The notes beneath the pieces are model-generated. The model ran no database searches. It saw only the letters and a list, made by a program, of their open reading frames with translations, and was not told the DNA's origin. DNA of 43,733 nucleotides from Pseudomonadota bacterium (GTDB lineage Bacteria > Pseudomonadota > Gammaproteobacteria > Burkholderiales > Burkholderiaceae_C): contig JAKAXL010000021.1 of the NCBI GenBank assembly GCA_021816585.1, positions 1 to 43,733 on the forward strand. Direction: 5' to 3'. The translations under genes were made by a program, and so were the position numbers. Below, in pieces: positions 29,817 through 37,757 of the stretch; within the stretch, counting starts at the first letter, position 1; every line of letters starts with the position of its first letter.

Positions 29817-29828
29817 CAACAGCCTGCT
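29817..29828. repeat. Right copy of 12-bp inverted repeat flanking the TA island
   Basis: CAACAGCCTGCT mirrors 27973-27984. It overlaps the stop codon of the acyl-CoA dehydrogenase gene (29827-29829), so the insertion boundary coincides with the end of that gene. Confidence 0.6.
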
Positions 29829-31080
29829 AGGACGGGGTGGAGGCGCCGGCGCCGCGCGCGGCCGCGGCGTAGGGCTCGAGTTCCATGCGCGCGAGCTGGT
29901 CGCGGTGCACCTCGTCGGGGCCGTCGGCGAGGCGCAGCGTGCGCGCGTTGGCGTAGGCCTGCGCCAGCCCGAAGTCCTGCGACACGCCGGCGCCGCCGTG
30001 CGCCTGGATCGCCCAGTCGATGACCTGGCAGGCCATGTTCGGCGCCACCACCTTGATCATCGCGATCTCCTTGCGCGCCACCTTGTTGCCCAGGCGGTCC
30101 ATCTTGTCGGCGGCGCTGAGCACCAGCCAGCGAGCCTGGTCGATGCGCATGCGCGCCTCGGCGATACGCTCGCGGGTCACGCCGTGCTCGGCAAGCGTGC
30201 GCCCGAAGGCACGGCGCGACACGACGCGCCGGCACATGTCCTGCAGCGCGCGCTCGGCCAGCCCGATCAGGCGCATGCAATGGTGGATGCGCCCGGGCCC
30301 GAGCCGGCCCTGCGCGATCTCGAATCCGCGGCCCTCGCCCAGCAGCATGTGGTCGAGCGGAACCCGCACCTCGGCGAAGTCGACCTCCGCGTGCCCGTGC
30401 GGCGCGTCGTCGTAGCCGAACACCTCCAGGTTGCGCACGATGGTCACGCCGGGGGTTTCGGTGGGCACCAGGATCATCGACTGCCGGCGATGCCGGTCGG
30501 GGTGGTCGGGGTCGGTCTTGCCCATCAGGATCAGCACCTTGCAGCGCGGGTCGTTGGCGCCCGAGGTCCACCACTTGCGCGCGTGGATCACGTAGTGGGC
30601 GCCGTCGCGCCGGATGCTGGCCTGGATGTTGGTCGCGTCGCTGGAAGCCACCGCCGGCTCGGTCATCGCGAAGCCCGAGCGGATCTCCCCGCGCAGCAGC
30701 GGCTGCAGCCAGCGCTGCTGCTGCTCGGGCGTGCCGTAGCGCTCCAGCACCTCCATGTTGCCGGTGTCCGGCGCCGAGCAGTTGCAGGCCTCCGGCGCCA
30801 GCGGCGACCGCCCCATGATCTCGCACAGCGGCGCGTATTCGAGGTTGCTCAGGCCGGCGCCGTGCGCGGAATCGGGCAGGAACAGGTTCCACAGCCCCTC
30901 GGCGCGCGCCTGCTGCTTGAGGACCTCCATCACCCGCGTCGGCTGCCACGCATTGCCGGCGGCGCGGTTGGCCGCGACCTCGGCGGCGAAATCGGCCTCC
31001 GCCGGCAGCACGTGGCGTTCCAGGAAGGATTCCAGGCGCTGCTGCAACTCGCGCACCTTGGGCGTGTATTCGAAGTTCAT
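29827..31080 (-). CDS. Acyl-CoA dehydrogenase, ACAD10/11-like
   Basis: The 417-residue FAD-dependent enzyme shows the ACAD motifs [36 protein letters not shown] and [16 protein letters not shown]. Where medium-chain dehydrogenases have the catalytic Glu in YEG near the C-terminus, this protein reads [11 protein letters not shown], typical of the ACAD10/11 branch. The adjacent APH-type kinase strengthens this, since the two are fused in the animal ACAD10/11 proteins. That branch acts on phosphorylated 4-hydroxyacyl-CoA. The ATG at 31080 has GGAG about 6 bases upstream. The TA island begins right after its stop. Confidence 0.88.
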   Translation of the reverse strand: MNFEYTPKVRELQQRLESFLERHVLPAEADFAAEVAANRAAGNAWQPTRVMEVLKQQARAEGLWNLFLPDSAHGAGLSNLEYAPLCEIMGRSPLAPEACNCSAPDTGNMEVLERYGTPEQQQRWLQPLLRGEIRSGFAMTEPAVASSDATNIQASIRRDGAHYVIHARKWWTSGANDPRCKVLILMGKTDPDHPDRHRRQSMILVPTETPGVTIVRNLEVFGYDDAPHGHAEVDFAEVRVPLDHMLLGEGRGFEIAQGRLGPGRIHHCMRLIGLAERALQDMCRRVVSRRAFGRTLAEHGVTRERIAEARMRIDQARWLVLSAADKMDRLGNKVARKEIAMIKVVAPNMACQVIDWAIQAHGGAGVSQDFGLAQAYANARTLRLADGPDEVHRDQLARMELEPYAAAARGAGASTPS

Positions 31081-31123
31081 CGTGTACTCCGTGGGATGCC
31101 CGGCCTGGCGGGCGATATCCGTG

Positions 31124-32224
31124 TCAAGGGCTGCCGATGCGTCGCACCTGCTCCCACGCCGCCTCGGCCAGCGGGCGTGCGCGCGACCCCGCCTCCAGTG
31201 CCTGCGCGCTCGCCGCATTGCCCTGCAGCGCCCGCGCCAGCACTCCCTGCAGGATGGCGGCGAGCCGGAACATGTTGAACGCGATGAAGAATTCCCATTG
31301 CTCGGCCGGCACCTCGGCGCGCCCGGTGCGCCGGCAGTAGCGGGCGACGTAGTCGGCCTCGGTCGGGATTCCCAGCTGCGCCAGGTCGGCACCGGCGATG
31401 CCGCGGAACTGCCCCGGCCCGAGTCGCCAGGCCATGCAGTGGTAGGCGAAGTCGGCCAGCGGGTGCCCCAGCGTCGAGAGCTCCCAGTCGAGCACCGCCA
31501 GCACGCGCGGCTCGCTGGGGTGGAAGATCAGGTTGTCGAGCCGGAAGTCGCCGTGCACGATCGACACCTCGTCGCCCGCCGGCACATGCTCGGGCAGCCA
31601 GCGCATCAGCTGCTCCATCGCCTCCAGCGGCTCGGTCTGGCTGGCGCGGTACTGCTGGCTCCAGCGCGCGATCTGGCGCTGCACGTACTGCCCCGGGCGG
31701 CCGTAGTCGTCCAGCCCCGCGGCGTGCACGTCGACCCGGTGCAGCGCGGCGATCACGCGGTTCATCTCGTCGAACAGCGCGGCGCGCTCGGCCGGCTGCA
31801 GCCCGGGCAGGCGAGGGTCCCAGAAGATGCGCCCGTCGATCCAGTCCATGACGTAGAACGCGGTGCCGATCACCGAGTCGTCGGTGCACAGCACGCGCAT
31901 GCGCGGCACCGGCACCTCGCTGCCGGCCAGCGCCGACATCACGCGGTACTCGCGGTCCACCGCGTGCGCCGACGGCAGCAGCTTGCCCGGAGGCTTGCGG
32001 CGCAGCACCCAGCGCGCCCCCGCGCCGTCGCGCAGCAGGTAGGTCGGGTTGGACTGCCCGCCCTCGAACAACGAGACCTGCAACGGCGGGCGCAGCTCGG
32101 GCAGCAGCGGCCGCAGGTAATCGCACAGCCGGTCGACGTCGAAGGACAGCCCGGGGCCGGGCTCGCGCAGGCGTGCGCCGGCGCCGGATGCGGGCTGCTG
32201 CTCGGGCATGTCGGGCGGGCTCAC
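31124..32224 (-). CDS. APH-family kinase, ACAD10/11 kinase-domain-like
   Basis: The 366-residue aminoglycoside-phosphotransferase-fold kinase has the Brenner motif [14 protein letters not shown] (catalytic Asp), the metal-binding [17 protein letters not shown] and an N-terminal [10 protein letters not shown] nucleotide loop. Homologues such as LvaA in the levulinate pathway of Pseudomonas putida phosphorylate 4-hydroxyacyl-CoA. It lies four bases after the stop of the MDR gene and 43 bases before the dehydrogenase. The GTG at 32224 is taken as start; an ATG at 32209 is equally possible because neither has a clear Shine-Dalgarno. No LvaB-like small partner gene was found beside it. Confidence 0.86.
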   Translation of the reverse strand: MSPPDMPEQQPASGAGARLREPGPGLSFDVDRLCDYLRPLLPELRPPLQVSLFEGGQSNPTYLLRDGAGARWVLRRKPPGKLLPSAHAVDREYRVMSALAGSEVPVPRMRVLCTDDSVIGTAFYVMDWIDGRIFWDPRLPGLQPAERAALFDEMNRVIAALHRVDVHAAGLDDYGRPGQYVQRQIARWSQQYRASQTEPLEAMEQLMRWLPEHVPAGDEVSIVHGDFRLDNLIFHPSEPRVLAVLDWELSTLGHPLADFAYHCMAWRLGPGQFRGIAGADLAQLGIPTEADYVARYCRRTGRAEVPAEQWEFFIAFNMFRLAAILQGVLARALQGNAASAQALEAGSRARPLAEAAWEQVRRIGSP

Positions 32225-32228
32225 GCCG

Positions 32229-33230
32229 TCAGTCCACGCGCACCAGCTGCTTGCCGAAGTTGCCTCCGCGCAGCATGTCGATGAAGGCCTCGGGCGCGCG
32301 CTCCAGGCCCTCGGCCACCGATTCGCGCCAGCGCAGGCTGCCCGCTGCCGCCATTGCGCCCAGCTCCCGCAGCGCCTGCGGCCACAGTTCCATGTGCTCG
32401 GACACGATGAAGCCCTGCATCTTCAGGCGCTGCACCAGCACCGCGCGCACGTTGCGCATGGCGTAGGGCTCGGTGGCGTTGTAGTCGGAAATCATGCCGC
32501 ACAGCGCGATGCGCCCGAAGGGGCGCATGAGCCCGAGCAGACGGTCGAATATCTCGCCGCCGACGTTCTCGAACAGGCAGTCCGCGCCGTCCGGCAGCGC
32601 CGCCTTCAGATCCTCGCCCAGGCGTCCGGCCTTGTAGTCCACGCAGGCGTCGAAGCCCAGCTCGCCGCGCACGTAGTCGCACTTGGCGGCGCCGCCGGCG
32701 ACCCCGACGACGCGGCAGCCCCGCGCCTTCGCGAGCTGGCCGACCACCGAGCCGACGGCGCCGGACGCCGCGGTCACCACCACCGTCTGCCCGGGCTGCG
32801 GCTCGCAGATGCGGTTCAGCCCGTACCACGCGGTCACGCCAGGCATTCCCAGCGGGCCCAGCCAGGCCTGCAACGGGACCCGGGAGTCGTCGACCTTCAT
32901 CAGCGCGCGCGCCGGCACGCAGCCGAAGCGCTGCCACCCCAGCATGCCCACCACCTTGTCGCCGGGGCGCAGCGCCGGATCGCGCGACTCCACCACCTCG
33001 CCCGCGGTGCCGCCCACCATCACCGCGCCCAGCGCCACCGGCTCCGCGTAGGACTTGGCGTCGGACATGCGCCCGCGCATGTAGGGGTCGAGCGACAGCC
33101 AGCGGTTGCGCACCAGCACCTCGCCTTCGCCGGGGCTCGGCACGGGCGCGCGCTGCAACGTGAAATGGCGCGGCTCGACCCAGCCGACGGGACGCTCGGC
33201 AAGCAGGACCTGCAGGTTCTCGGAACTCAT
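32229..33230 (-). CDS. NADP-dependent MDR oxidoreductase (CurA/PTGR-like)
   Basis: The 333-residue zinc-independent medium-chain reductase reduces activated double bonds, for example 2-enoyl compounds. Signatures are LSLDPYMRGRM, the nucleotide-binding AASGAVGSVVGQLAK, CDYVRGELGFDACVDYK and ENVGGEIFD. Members of this branch reduce alkenals, curcumin-like ketones or prostaglandin-type enones. In this operon it could process an enoyl intermediate or a by-product. It is co-directional with the kinase gene, four bases apart. Confidence 0.85.
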   Translation of the reverse strand: MSSENLQVLLAERPVGWVEPRHFTLQRAPVPSPGEGEVLVRNRWLSLDPYMRGRMSDAKSYAEPVALGAVMVGGTAGEVVESRDPALRPGDKVVGMLGWQRFGCVPARALMKVDDSRVPLQAWLGPLGMPGVTAWYGLNRICEPQPGQTVVVTAASGAVGSVVGQLAKARGCRVVGVAGGAAKCDYVRGELGFDACVDYKAGRLGEDLKAALPDGADCLFENVGGEIFDRLLGLMRPFGRIALCGMISDYNATEPYAMRNVRAVLVQRLKMQGFIVSEHMELWPQALRELGAMAAAGSLRWRESVAEGLERAPEAFIDMLRGGNFGKQLVRVD

Positions 33231-33296
33231 CGTGGACTCGCTGGAAAGGAATGGGAGGGGGGTGGATTCGCGCCGCGTCGTCGTGCGGGCGTCCGC

Positions 33297-35405
33297 TCAG
33301 GCGTCGGCCCCGGCGTCGTGGAAGCCGGCGCCGCGCTCGGCCAGCCGCGCCAGCCACGGCGCGGGCTGCCAGAACTCGGCGTCGCCGCCGGGTTGCGCGG
33401 CGAACTCGCGCATGCGCCGCGCCACCATGTAGCTGCCCTGCATGTCGGCCCACATCAGCGGGCCGCCGCGCCACGACGGGAAGCCGTAGCCGGCCAGGTA
33501 CACCATGTCGATGTCGGAAGCGCGCTGCGCGATGCCCTCGTCAAGGATGCGCGCGGCCTCGTTGACCAGCGCGTAGATGCAGCGCTCGACGATCTCGCGG
33601 TCGCTCACCGCGCGGGCGCGCACCCCGATGTCGCTGCGGTACTGGCGGATCAGCGCGTCGACCTCGGGGTCCGGCAGGGCCTCGCGGCTGCCGCGCTCGT
33701 AGCGGTACCAGCCGGCTCCGGTCTTCTGTCCGAATCGCCCGAGCTCGCACAGCCGGTCGGCCAGCCGCGAATAGCGCACCTGCGGCTTGTCCACGTAGCG
33801 GCGCTTGCGGATCGCCCAGCCGATGTCGTTGCCCGCCAGGTCGCTCATGCGAAACGGCCCCATCGCCATGCCCCAGCTCTCCAGCGCGCGGTCCACCTGC
33901 TGCGGTGACGCGCCCTCCTCGACCAGGAACTGCGCCATGCGCCCGTAGTGCTCGAGCATGCGGTTGCCGATGAATCCGTCGCACACCCCGGACACCACCG
34001 CGGTCTTGCCGATGCGCCGCGCCAGCTGCATCACCGTGGCCAGCACGTCGGCGGCGGTGCTCCTGCCGCGCACCACCTCCAGCAGGCGCATCACGTTGGC
34101 CGGGCTGAAGAAGTGCATGCCGACGACGTCGCCCGGGCGGCGCGTGAAGCCGGCGATCGCATCCAGGTCCAGGGTCGAGGTGTTCGACGCCAGGATGGCG
34201 CCGTCGCGCGCCACCTCGTCGATGCGCTCGAACACCTCGCGTTTGACCTGCAGGTCCTCGAACACCGCCTCGATGATCAGGTCGCAGTCGCGCAGCGCCG
34301 CCATGTCCAGCCCCGGCTGCAGCAGGCCCATGCGCTGTTCGACCTGTTGCGCGCTCAGGCGTCCGCGACGCGCCGAGGCCTCGTAGTTGGCGCGCACCGT
34401 GGCCAGCCCGCGCTCCAGCGCCTCCTGGCGCGACTCCACCAGCACCACCGGGATGCCGGCGTTGAGAAAGTTCATGCTGATGCCGCCGCCCATGGTGCCG
34501 GCGCCGACCACGCCGACACGCCGGATCTCGCGCACCGGCGTGTCCTGCGCCACGCCTCGCACGTGCGCGGCGGAGCGCTCGGCGAAGAAGGCGTGGCGCA
34601 TCGCGCGCGACTCGGCGGTCGCCAGCAGCGCGAAGAACAGCCAGCGCTCGAGCTCCATGCCGGCGTCGAAATCGCCGAGGCTGGCGGCCACGGCCTCGAT
34701 CGCGCGCAGCCGCGCCGGCTGGTGCGGGTACTGGCGCGCGGCGGCGTCGCGACGCTGCGCGAACAGTTCCTGCGCCGCCTCGGCGGTGTCCGGCACGGCG
34801 CGATCGCGAAGCCGCGGCAGCTCGCCCGCATCGGCCAGGCGGCGCGCCAGCGCGCACGCGGCGCCGACCACGTCCGCGTCCACGACGGCGTCGAACAGCG
34901 CGCCGTCGCGCAGCTCCCCGGCCGCCCGCGGCTCGCCGGACACGATCAGGTCCAGCGAGCGCGCCAGGCCGAGGGCGCGCGGCAGGCGCTGGGTCCCGCC
35001 GCTGCCCGGGATCAGGCCCAGCTTGACCTCGGGCAGGCCCACGCGCGCCGTCGCCAGCGCGACGCGGCCGTGGCAGGCCAGCGAGAACTCCAGACCGCCG
35101 CCGACGCAGATTCCGTGGATCGCGGCCACCACCGGCTTCGGACATTCCTCCGCCGCCTGCAGCACGTCCAGCAGGTGCGGCGACGCGGTCATCGCGGGGG
35201 TGCCGAATTCGCGGATGTCGGCGCCGCCGCTGAACAGCGCACCGGCTCCGGTGACCACCGCGCCGCGCGCTTGCGCGTCGGCGGCCACCGCGTCCAGCGC
35301 GTCGATCAGCATGCGCCGCTGCTGCAGCCCGAAGCCGTTGACCGGCGGATTGTCCAGGGTGAGCACGGCGATGTCGCCGACACGCTGCAGGGTGACGCTG
35401 GGCAT
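33297..35405 (-). CDS. FadJ/PimF-like enoyl-CoA hydratase / 3-hydroxyacyl-CoA dehydrogenase
   Basis: The 702-residue bifunctional beta-oxidation enzyme has an N-terminal crotonase domain (1 to about 190) with both catalytic Glu present (CVGGGLEFSLACH and VGLPEVKLGLIPGSGGTQRLP). A linker follows, then a 3HCDH NAD domain starting VGVVGAGTMGGGISMNFLN (about 296), catalytic MHFFSPANVMRLLEVVRG and two C-terminal 3HCDH domains to the end. It would hydrate and oxidise the enoyl-CoA produced by the dehydrogenases in this region. It is the first gene of the leftward set, behind a promoter with an IclR-type operator. Confidence 0.9.
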   Translation of the reverse strand: MPSVTLQRVGDIAVLTLDNPPVNGFGLQQRRMLIDALDAVAADAQARGAVVTGAGALFSGGADIREFGTPAMTASPHLLDVLQAAEECPKPVVAAIHGICVGGGLEFSLACHGRVALATARVGLPEVKLGLIPGSGGTQRLPRALGLARSLDLIVSGEPRAAGELRDGALFDAVVDADVVGAACALARRLADAGELPRLRDRAVPDTAEAAQELFAQRRDAAARQYPHQPARLRAIEAVAASLGDFDAGMELERWLFFALLATAESRAMRHAFFAERSAAHVRGVAQDTPVREIRRVGVVGAGTMGGGISMNFLNAGIPVVLVESRQEALERGLATVRANYEASARRGRLSAQQVEQRMGLLQPGLDMAALRDCDLIIEAVFEDLQVKREVFERIDEVARDGAILASNTSTLDLDAIAGFTRRPGDVVGMHFFSPANVMRLLEVVRGRSTAADVLATVMQLARRIGKTAVVSGVCDGFIGNRMLEHYGRMAQFLVEEGASPQQVDRALESWGMAMGPFRMSDLAGNDIGWAIRKRRYVDKPQVRYSRLADRLCELGRFGQKTGAGWYRYERGSREALPDPEVDALIRQYRSDIGVRARAVSDREIVERCIYALVNEAARILDEGIAQRASDIDMVYLAGYGFPSWRGGPLMWADMQGSYMVARRMREFAAQPGGDAEFWQPAPWLARLAERGAGFHDAGADA

Positions 35406-35464
35406 GGGAGCTCCGGGTGCCCGTCGCGACGGCCTGGTCGGGCCCGCGCCGGTAGTTCCGATCT

Positions 35465-35481
35465 GCGGAACATGGTTTTGC
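35465..35481. promoter_or_regulatory. IclR-type operator before the fadJ-like gene
   Basis: GCGGAACATGGTTTTGC is an imperfect inverted repeat (GGAAC-N3-GTTTT). GCGGAACAT is found in exact inverted form at 36467-36475. It sits about 11-28 bases downstream of the predicted start of leftward transcription, where bound repressor would block elongation. A further GTTCCG/CGGAAC pair surrounds it (35455-35471). Confidence 0.6.
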
Positions 35482-35498
35482 AGGAAATCGTTCGATCC

Positions 35499-35528
35499 AT
35501 GCTATTGCCGCGCGTCGGGCCTTGTAAA
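35499..35528 (-). promoter_or_regulatory. Predicted promoter for the leftward acyl-CoA genes
   Basis: On the minus strand TTTACA (35528-35523) and TAGCAT (35504-35499) are separated by 18 bases, giving a sigma70-like promoter with a start near 35492. The leader to the ATG at 35405 is about 85 bases and contains the operator. Confidence 0.5.
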
Positions 35529-35563
35529 GCCGGGACGAGCGCGGCGAGGCGGCACGACGCCTG

Positions 35564-36382
35564 TCAGTCGCGCGCGGCCTGCTGCAGGCGACGAACCATG
35601 GCCAGCAGGCGCGGACGAGCCTGCTCCAGCAGGAACTGCGGCGACAGCTGGAACGCCGGCCCACCGCAATTGATGGCCATGCGCGGCATGCCGTGTCCGG
35701 GGTCGATGCCGACCGCGATGGCGTTCACGTCGGGCTGCCAGTCGCCGAAGGAGCAGGCGCAGCCGAGTTCGCGGTATTCCTGCAGCGCGCGCTCGATGGC
35801 GCTTTGCTGCGCGCCCCAGTTCGGGCCGTGCTGCGCGGCCAGTTCCTCCAGCAGGGCCTCGCGCTCCCGCGGCGGCGCCACCGCCAGCCAGGCGCGCCCC
35901 ATCGCCGTGCTGCCCAGCGGAATGCGCGAGCCGACGTCCAGGCTCAGGGTCAGCGCCGACGGGCTGCGGCAGTTCTCCACGTAGATCATCGACAGGCGGT
36001 CGCGCACCCCCAGCGAGACCATGGTCCCGGTGGCGTCGGCGAGCTCCTGCATCAGCGGGCGCGCGAGCTGGCGCATGTCCATGTTCGCCAGCACCCTGCT
36101 GCCCAGCGCCAGGGTCGCGCTGCCCAGGCGATAGCGGCCGCTTTCGCGGTCCTGGCTCAGGTAGCCCAGGCGGGTCAGCGTATGCGTGAGCCGCGACACC
36201 GTGGACTTGGGCAGCCCGCAGCGCCGCGCGATGTCCTGGTTGCCCAGCGAGCGGTCGCGCGCCCGGAAGCACGCCAGCACTTCCAGCCCTCGCGCCAGCG
36301 CGGTGACGAACTGGCGGTCCCCGGGTTCGTCACCGTCGGCCGGGGCCTGCGGCCCCGCCTGTTGCACGTCGTCCGTCTGCAT
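35564..36382 (-). CDS. IclR-family transcriptional regulator
   Basis: The 272-residue regulator has an N-terminal winged helix-turn-helix (about residues 25-85, RRCGLPKSTVSRLTHTLTRLGYL) and a C-terminal effector-binding GAF-like domain (about 100-260, DRLSMIYVENCRS, RIPLGSTAMGRAWLA, MAINCGGPAFQL). It should sense a metabolite of the adjacent acyl-CoA pathway and control both gene sets through matching operators at 35465-35481 and 36453-36475. GGGGAG precedes the ATG at 36382. The gene lies inside the divergent control block between the two operons. Confidence 0.9.
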   Translation of the reverse strand: MQTDDVQQAGPQAPADGDEPGDRQFVTALARGLEVLACFRARDRSLGNQDIARRCGLPKSTVSRLTHTLTRLGYLSQDRESGRYRLGSATLALGSRVLANMDMRQLARPLMQELADATGTMVSLGVRDRLSMIYVENCRSPSALTLSLDVGSRIPLGSTAMGRAWLAVAPPREREALLEELAAQHGPNWGAQQSAIERALQEYRELGCACSFGDWQPDVNAIAVGIDPGHGMPRMAINCGGPAFQLSPQFLLEQARPRLLAMVRRLQQAARD

Positions 36383-36412
36383 GGCACTCCCCGCGATCAG
36401 CCGCCCGGCGCC

Positions 36413-36441
36413 TTGACAGTCCCGGGTCCCGGCGAAAGAAT
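36413..36441 (+). promoter_or_regulatory. Predicted promoter for the rightward acyl-CoA genes
   Basis: A perfect TTGACA (36413-36418) is followed after 17 bases by AAGAAT (36436-36441), with a start near 36448. The operator at 36453-36475 begins a few bases later, the expected place for repression. Confidence 0.55.
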
Positions 36442-36452
36442 GCCTCGCATCG

Positions 36453-36475
36453 TAGTTCATGGAACTATGTTCCGC
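36453..36475. promoter_or_regulatory. IclR-type operator between iclR and the ACAD pair
   Basis: TAGTTC-ATG-GAACTA (36453-36467) overlaps GGAAC-TAT-GTTCC (36461-36473), two nested palindromes. Known IclR-type operators follow a similar GGAA-N-TTCC plan (for example TGGAAATNATTTCCA). It could regulate both the rightward operon and iclR itself. Confidence 0.65.
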
Positions 36476-36526
36476 ACAGCGGTACTTACACCAACCCCGG
36501 CAGCCGCGCACGCATCTCCCCCGACC

Positions 36527-37711
36527 ATGGATTTCGAACTTCTCCCCGAACTGGCCGGGTTTCGCGCCGAACTGCGCCGCAAGCTGCGCGAGTGGCTGCC
36601 GGCCGAACTGCGCGACAAGGTGCTGCGCGGCCGTCGCCTGGGACGCGACGACTACCTGCAATGGCAGCGCATCCTGCACGCCCACGGCTGGGGCGCGGTG
36701 CACTGGCCGCTCGAATGGGGCGGCTGCGCGTGGGATCCCGCGCGGCTGGCGCTGTTCGACGAGGAATGCGCGCGCGCCGGGGCGCCGCGCCAGCTGCCCT
36801 TCGGGCTGAAGATGCTGGCTCCCGTGCTGCTGCGCTTCGGCAGCGAGCAGCAGCGCGCCGAGTTCCTGCCGCCGATCCTGGAGGGCCGCAGCTGGTGGTG
36901 CCAGGGCTATTCCGAGCCGGGCGCCGGCTCCGACCTGGCGTCGCTGAGCACGCGCGCGCGGCTCGACGGCGACGAGTTCGTGCTCGACGGGCAGAAGACC
37001 TGGACCACGCTGGCGCAGTACGCCGACTGGATGTTCTGCCTCGTGCGCACCGACCCGCAGGCCAGGCCGCAGCGCGGAATCTCCTTCGTGCTGCTCGACA
37101 TGCGCAGCCCCGGCGTCGACGTGCGCCCGATCCGCCTGCTCGACGGCGAGCACGAGGTCAACGAGGTCTGGCTGCACGAGGTGCGGGTTCCGGTGCGCAA
37201 CCTGGTCGGGGAACTGCACCAGGGCTGGACCGTCGCCAAGTACCTGCTGGGCCACGAGCGCAGCAACATCGCCGGCGTCGGCGTGGTCAAGCGCGAGCTC
37301 GAGCGTCTGCACGAACTGGCCGGGCAACCCGACGCACTGGGGCAGCGCCCCTGCGAACAACCCCTGCTGCGCGCGGCGATCGCCGAGCTCGAGATCGAGC
37401 TGCTGGCGCTGGAAGCCACGCAGCTGCGCCTGTTGCGCGGCGACGGCGACCCCGGCGCCGCCTCCTCGATGCTGAAAATCGTCGGCAGCCAGCTGCAGCA
37501 GCGCGCCAGCGAGCTGCTGATGCAGGTGGCGGGTGCGCGCGCGCTGCCCTTCGAGCCCGAGGCCTTCGACCCGCCGCCGGGGTTCGAGCCGGTGGCCGGC
37601 GACGACTGCGCGCTGCTGGCGGCGCAGTACGCCAACTGGCGCAAACTGTCGATCTACGGCGGCAGCAACGAAATCCAGCACAACATCCTGGCTCGCGCGC
37701 TGGGACTGTGA
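36527..37711 (+). CDS. Acyl-CoA dehydrogenase, larger subunit type (PimC-like)
   Basis: The 394-residue ACAD has WWCQGYSEPGAGSDLASL and GQKTWTTLAQYADWMFCLVRT, the usual FAD-binding signatures, and a C-terminus NWRKLSIYGGSNEIQHNIL. The canonical Glu of YEG is Gly here, as in ACADs that take the base from elsewhere or act in heteromers. With the following gene it resembles the paired dehydrogenases of pimeloyl-CoA or steroid side-chain breakdown. The ATG at 36527 lacks a clear Shine-Dalgarno; an in-frame ATG at 36467 lies in the operator and is less likely. It begins the rightward operon. Confidence 0.85.
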   Translation: MDFELLPELAGFRAELRRKLREWLPAELRDKVLRGRRLGRDDYLQWQRILHAHGWGAVHWPLEWGGCAWDPARLALFDEECARAGAPRQLPFGLKMLAPVLLRFGSEQQRAEFLPPILEGRSWWCQGYSEPGAGSDLASLSTRARLDGDEFVLDGQKTWTTLAQYADWMFCLVRTDPQARPQRGISFVLLDMRSPGVDVRPIRLLDGEHEVNEVWLHEVRVPVRNLVGELHQGWTVAKYLLGHERSNIAGVGVVKRELERLHELAGQPDALGQRPCEQPLLRAAIAELEIELLALEATQLRLLRGDGDPGAASSMLKIVGSQLQQRASELLMQVAGARALPFEPEAFDPPPGFEPVAGDDCALLAAQYANWRKLSIYGGSNEIQHNILARALGL

Positions 37712-37757
37712 CGCAGCACGACCCCGACCTCGACACCATCCCGTCCCCGAAGCCCCG

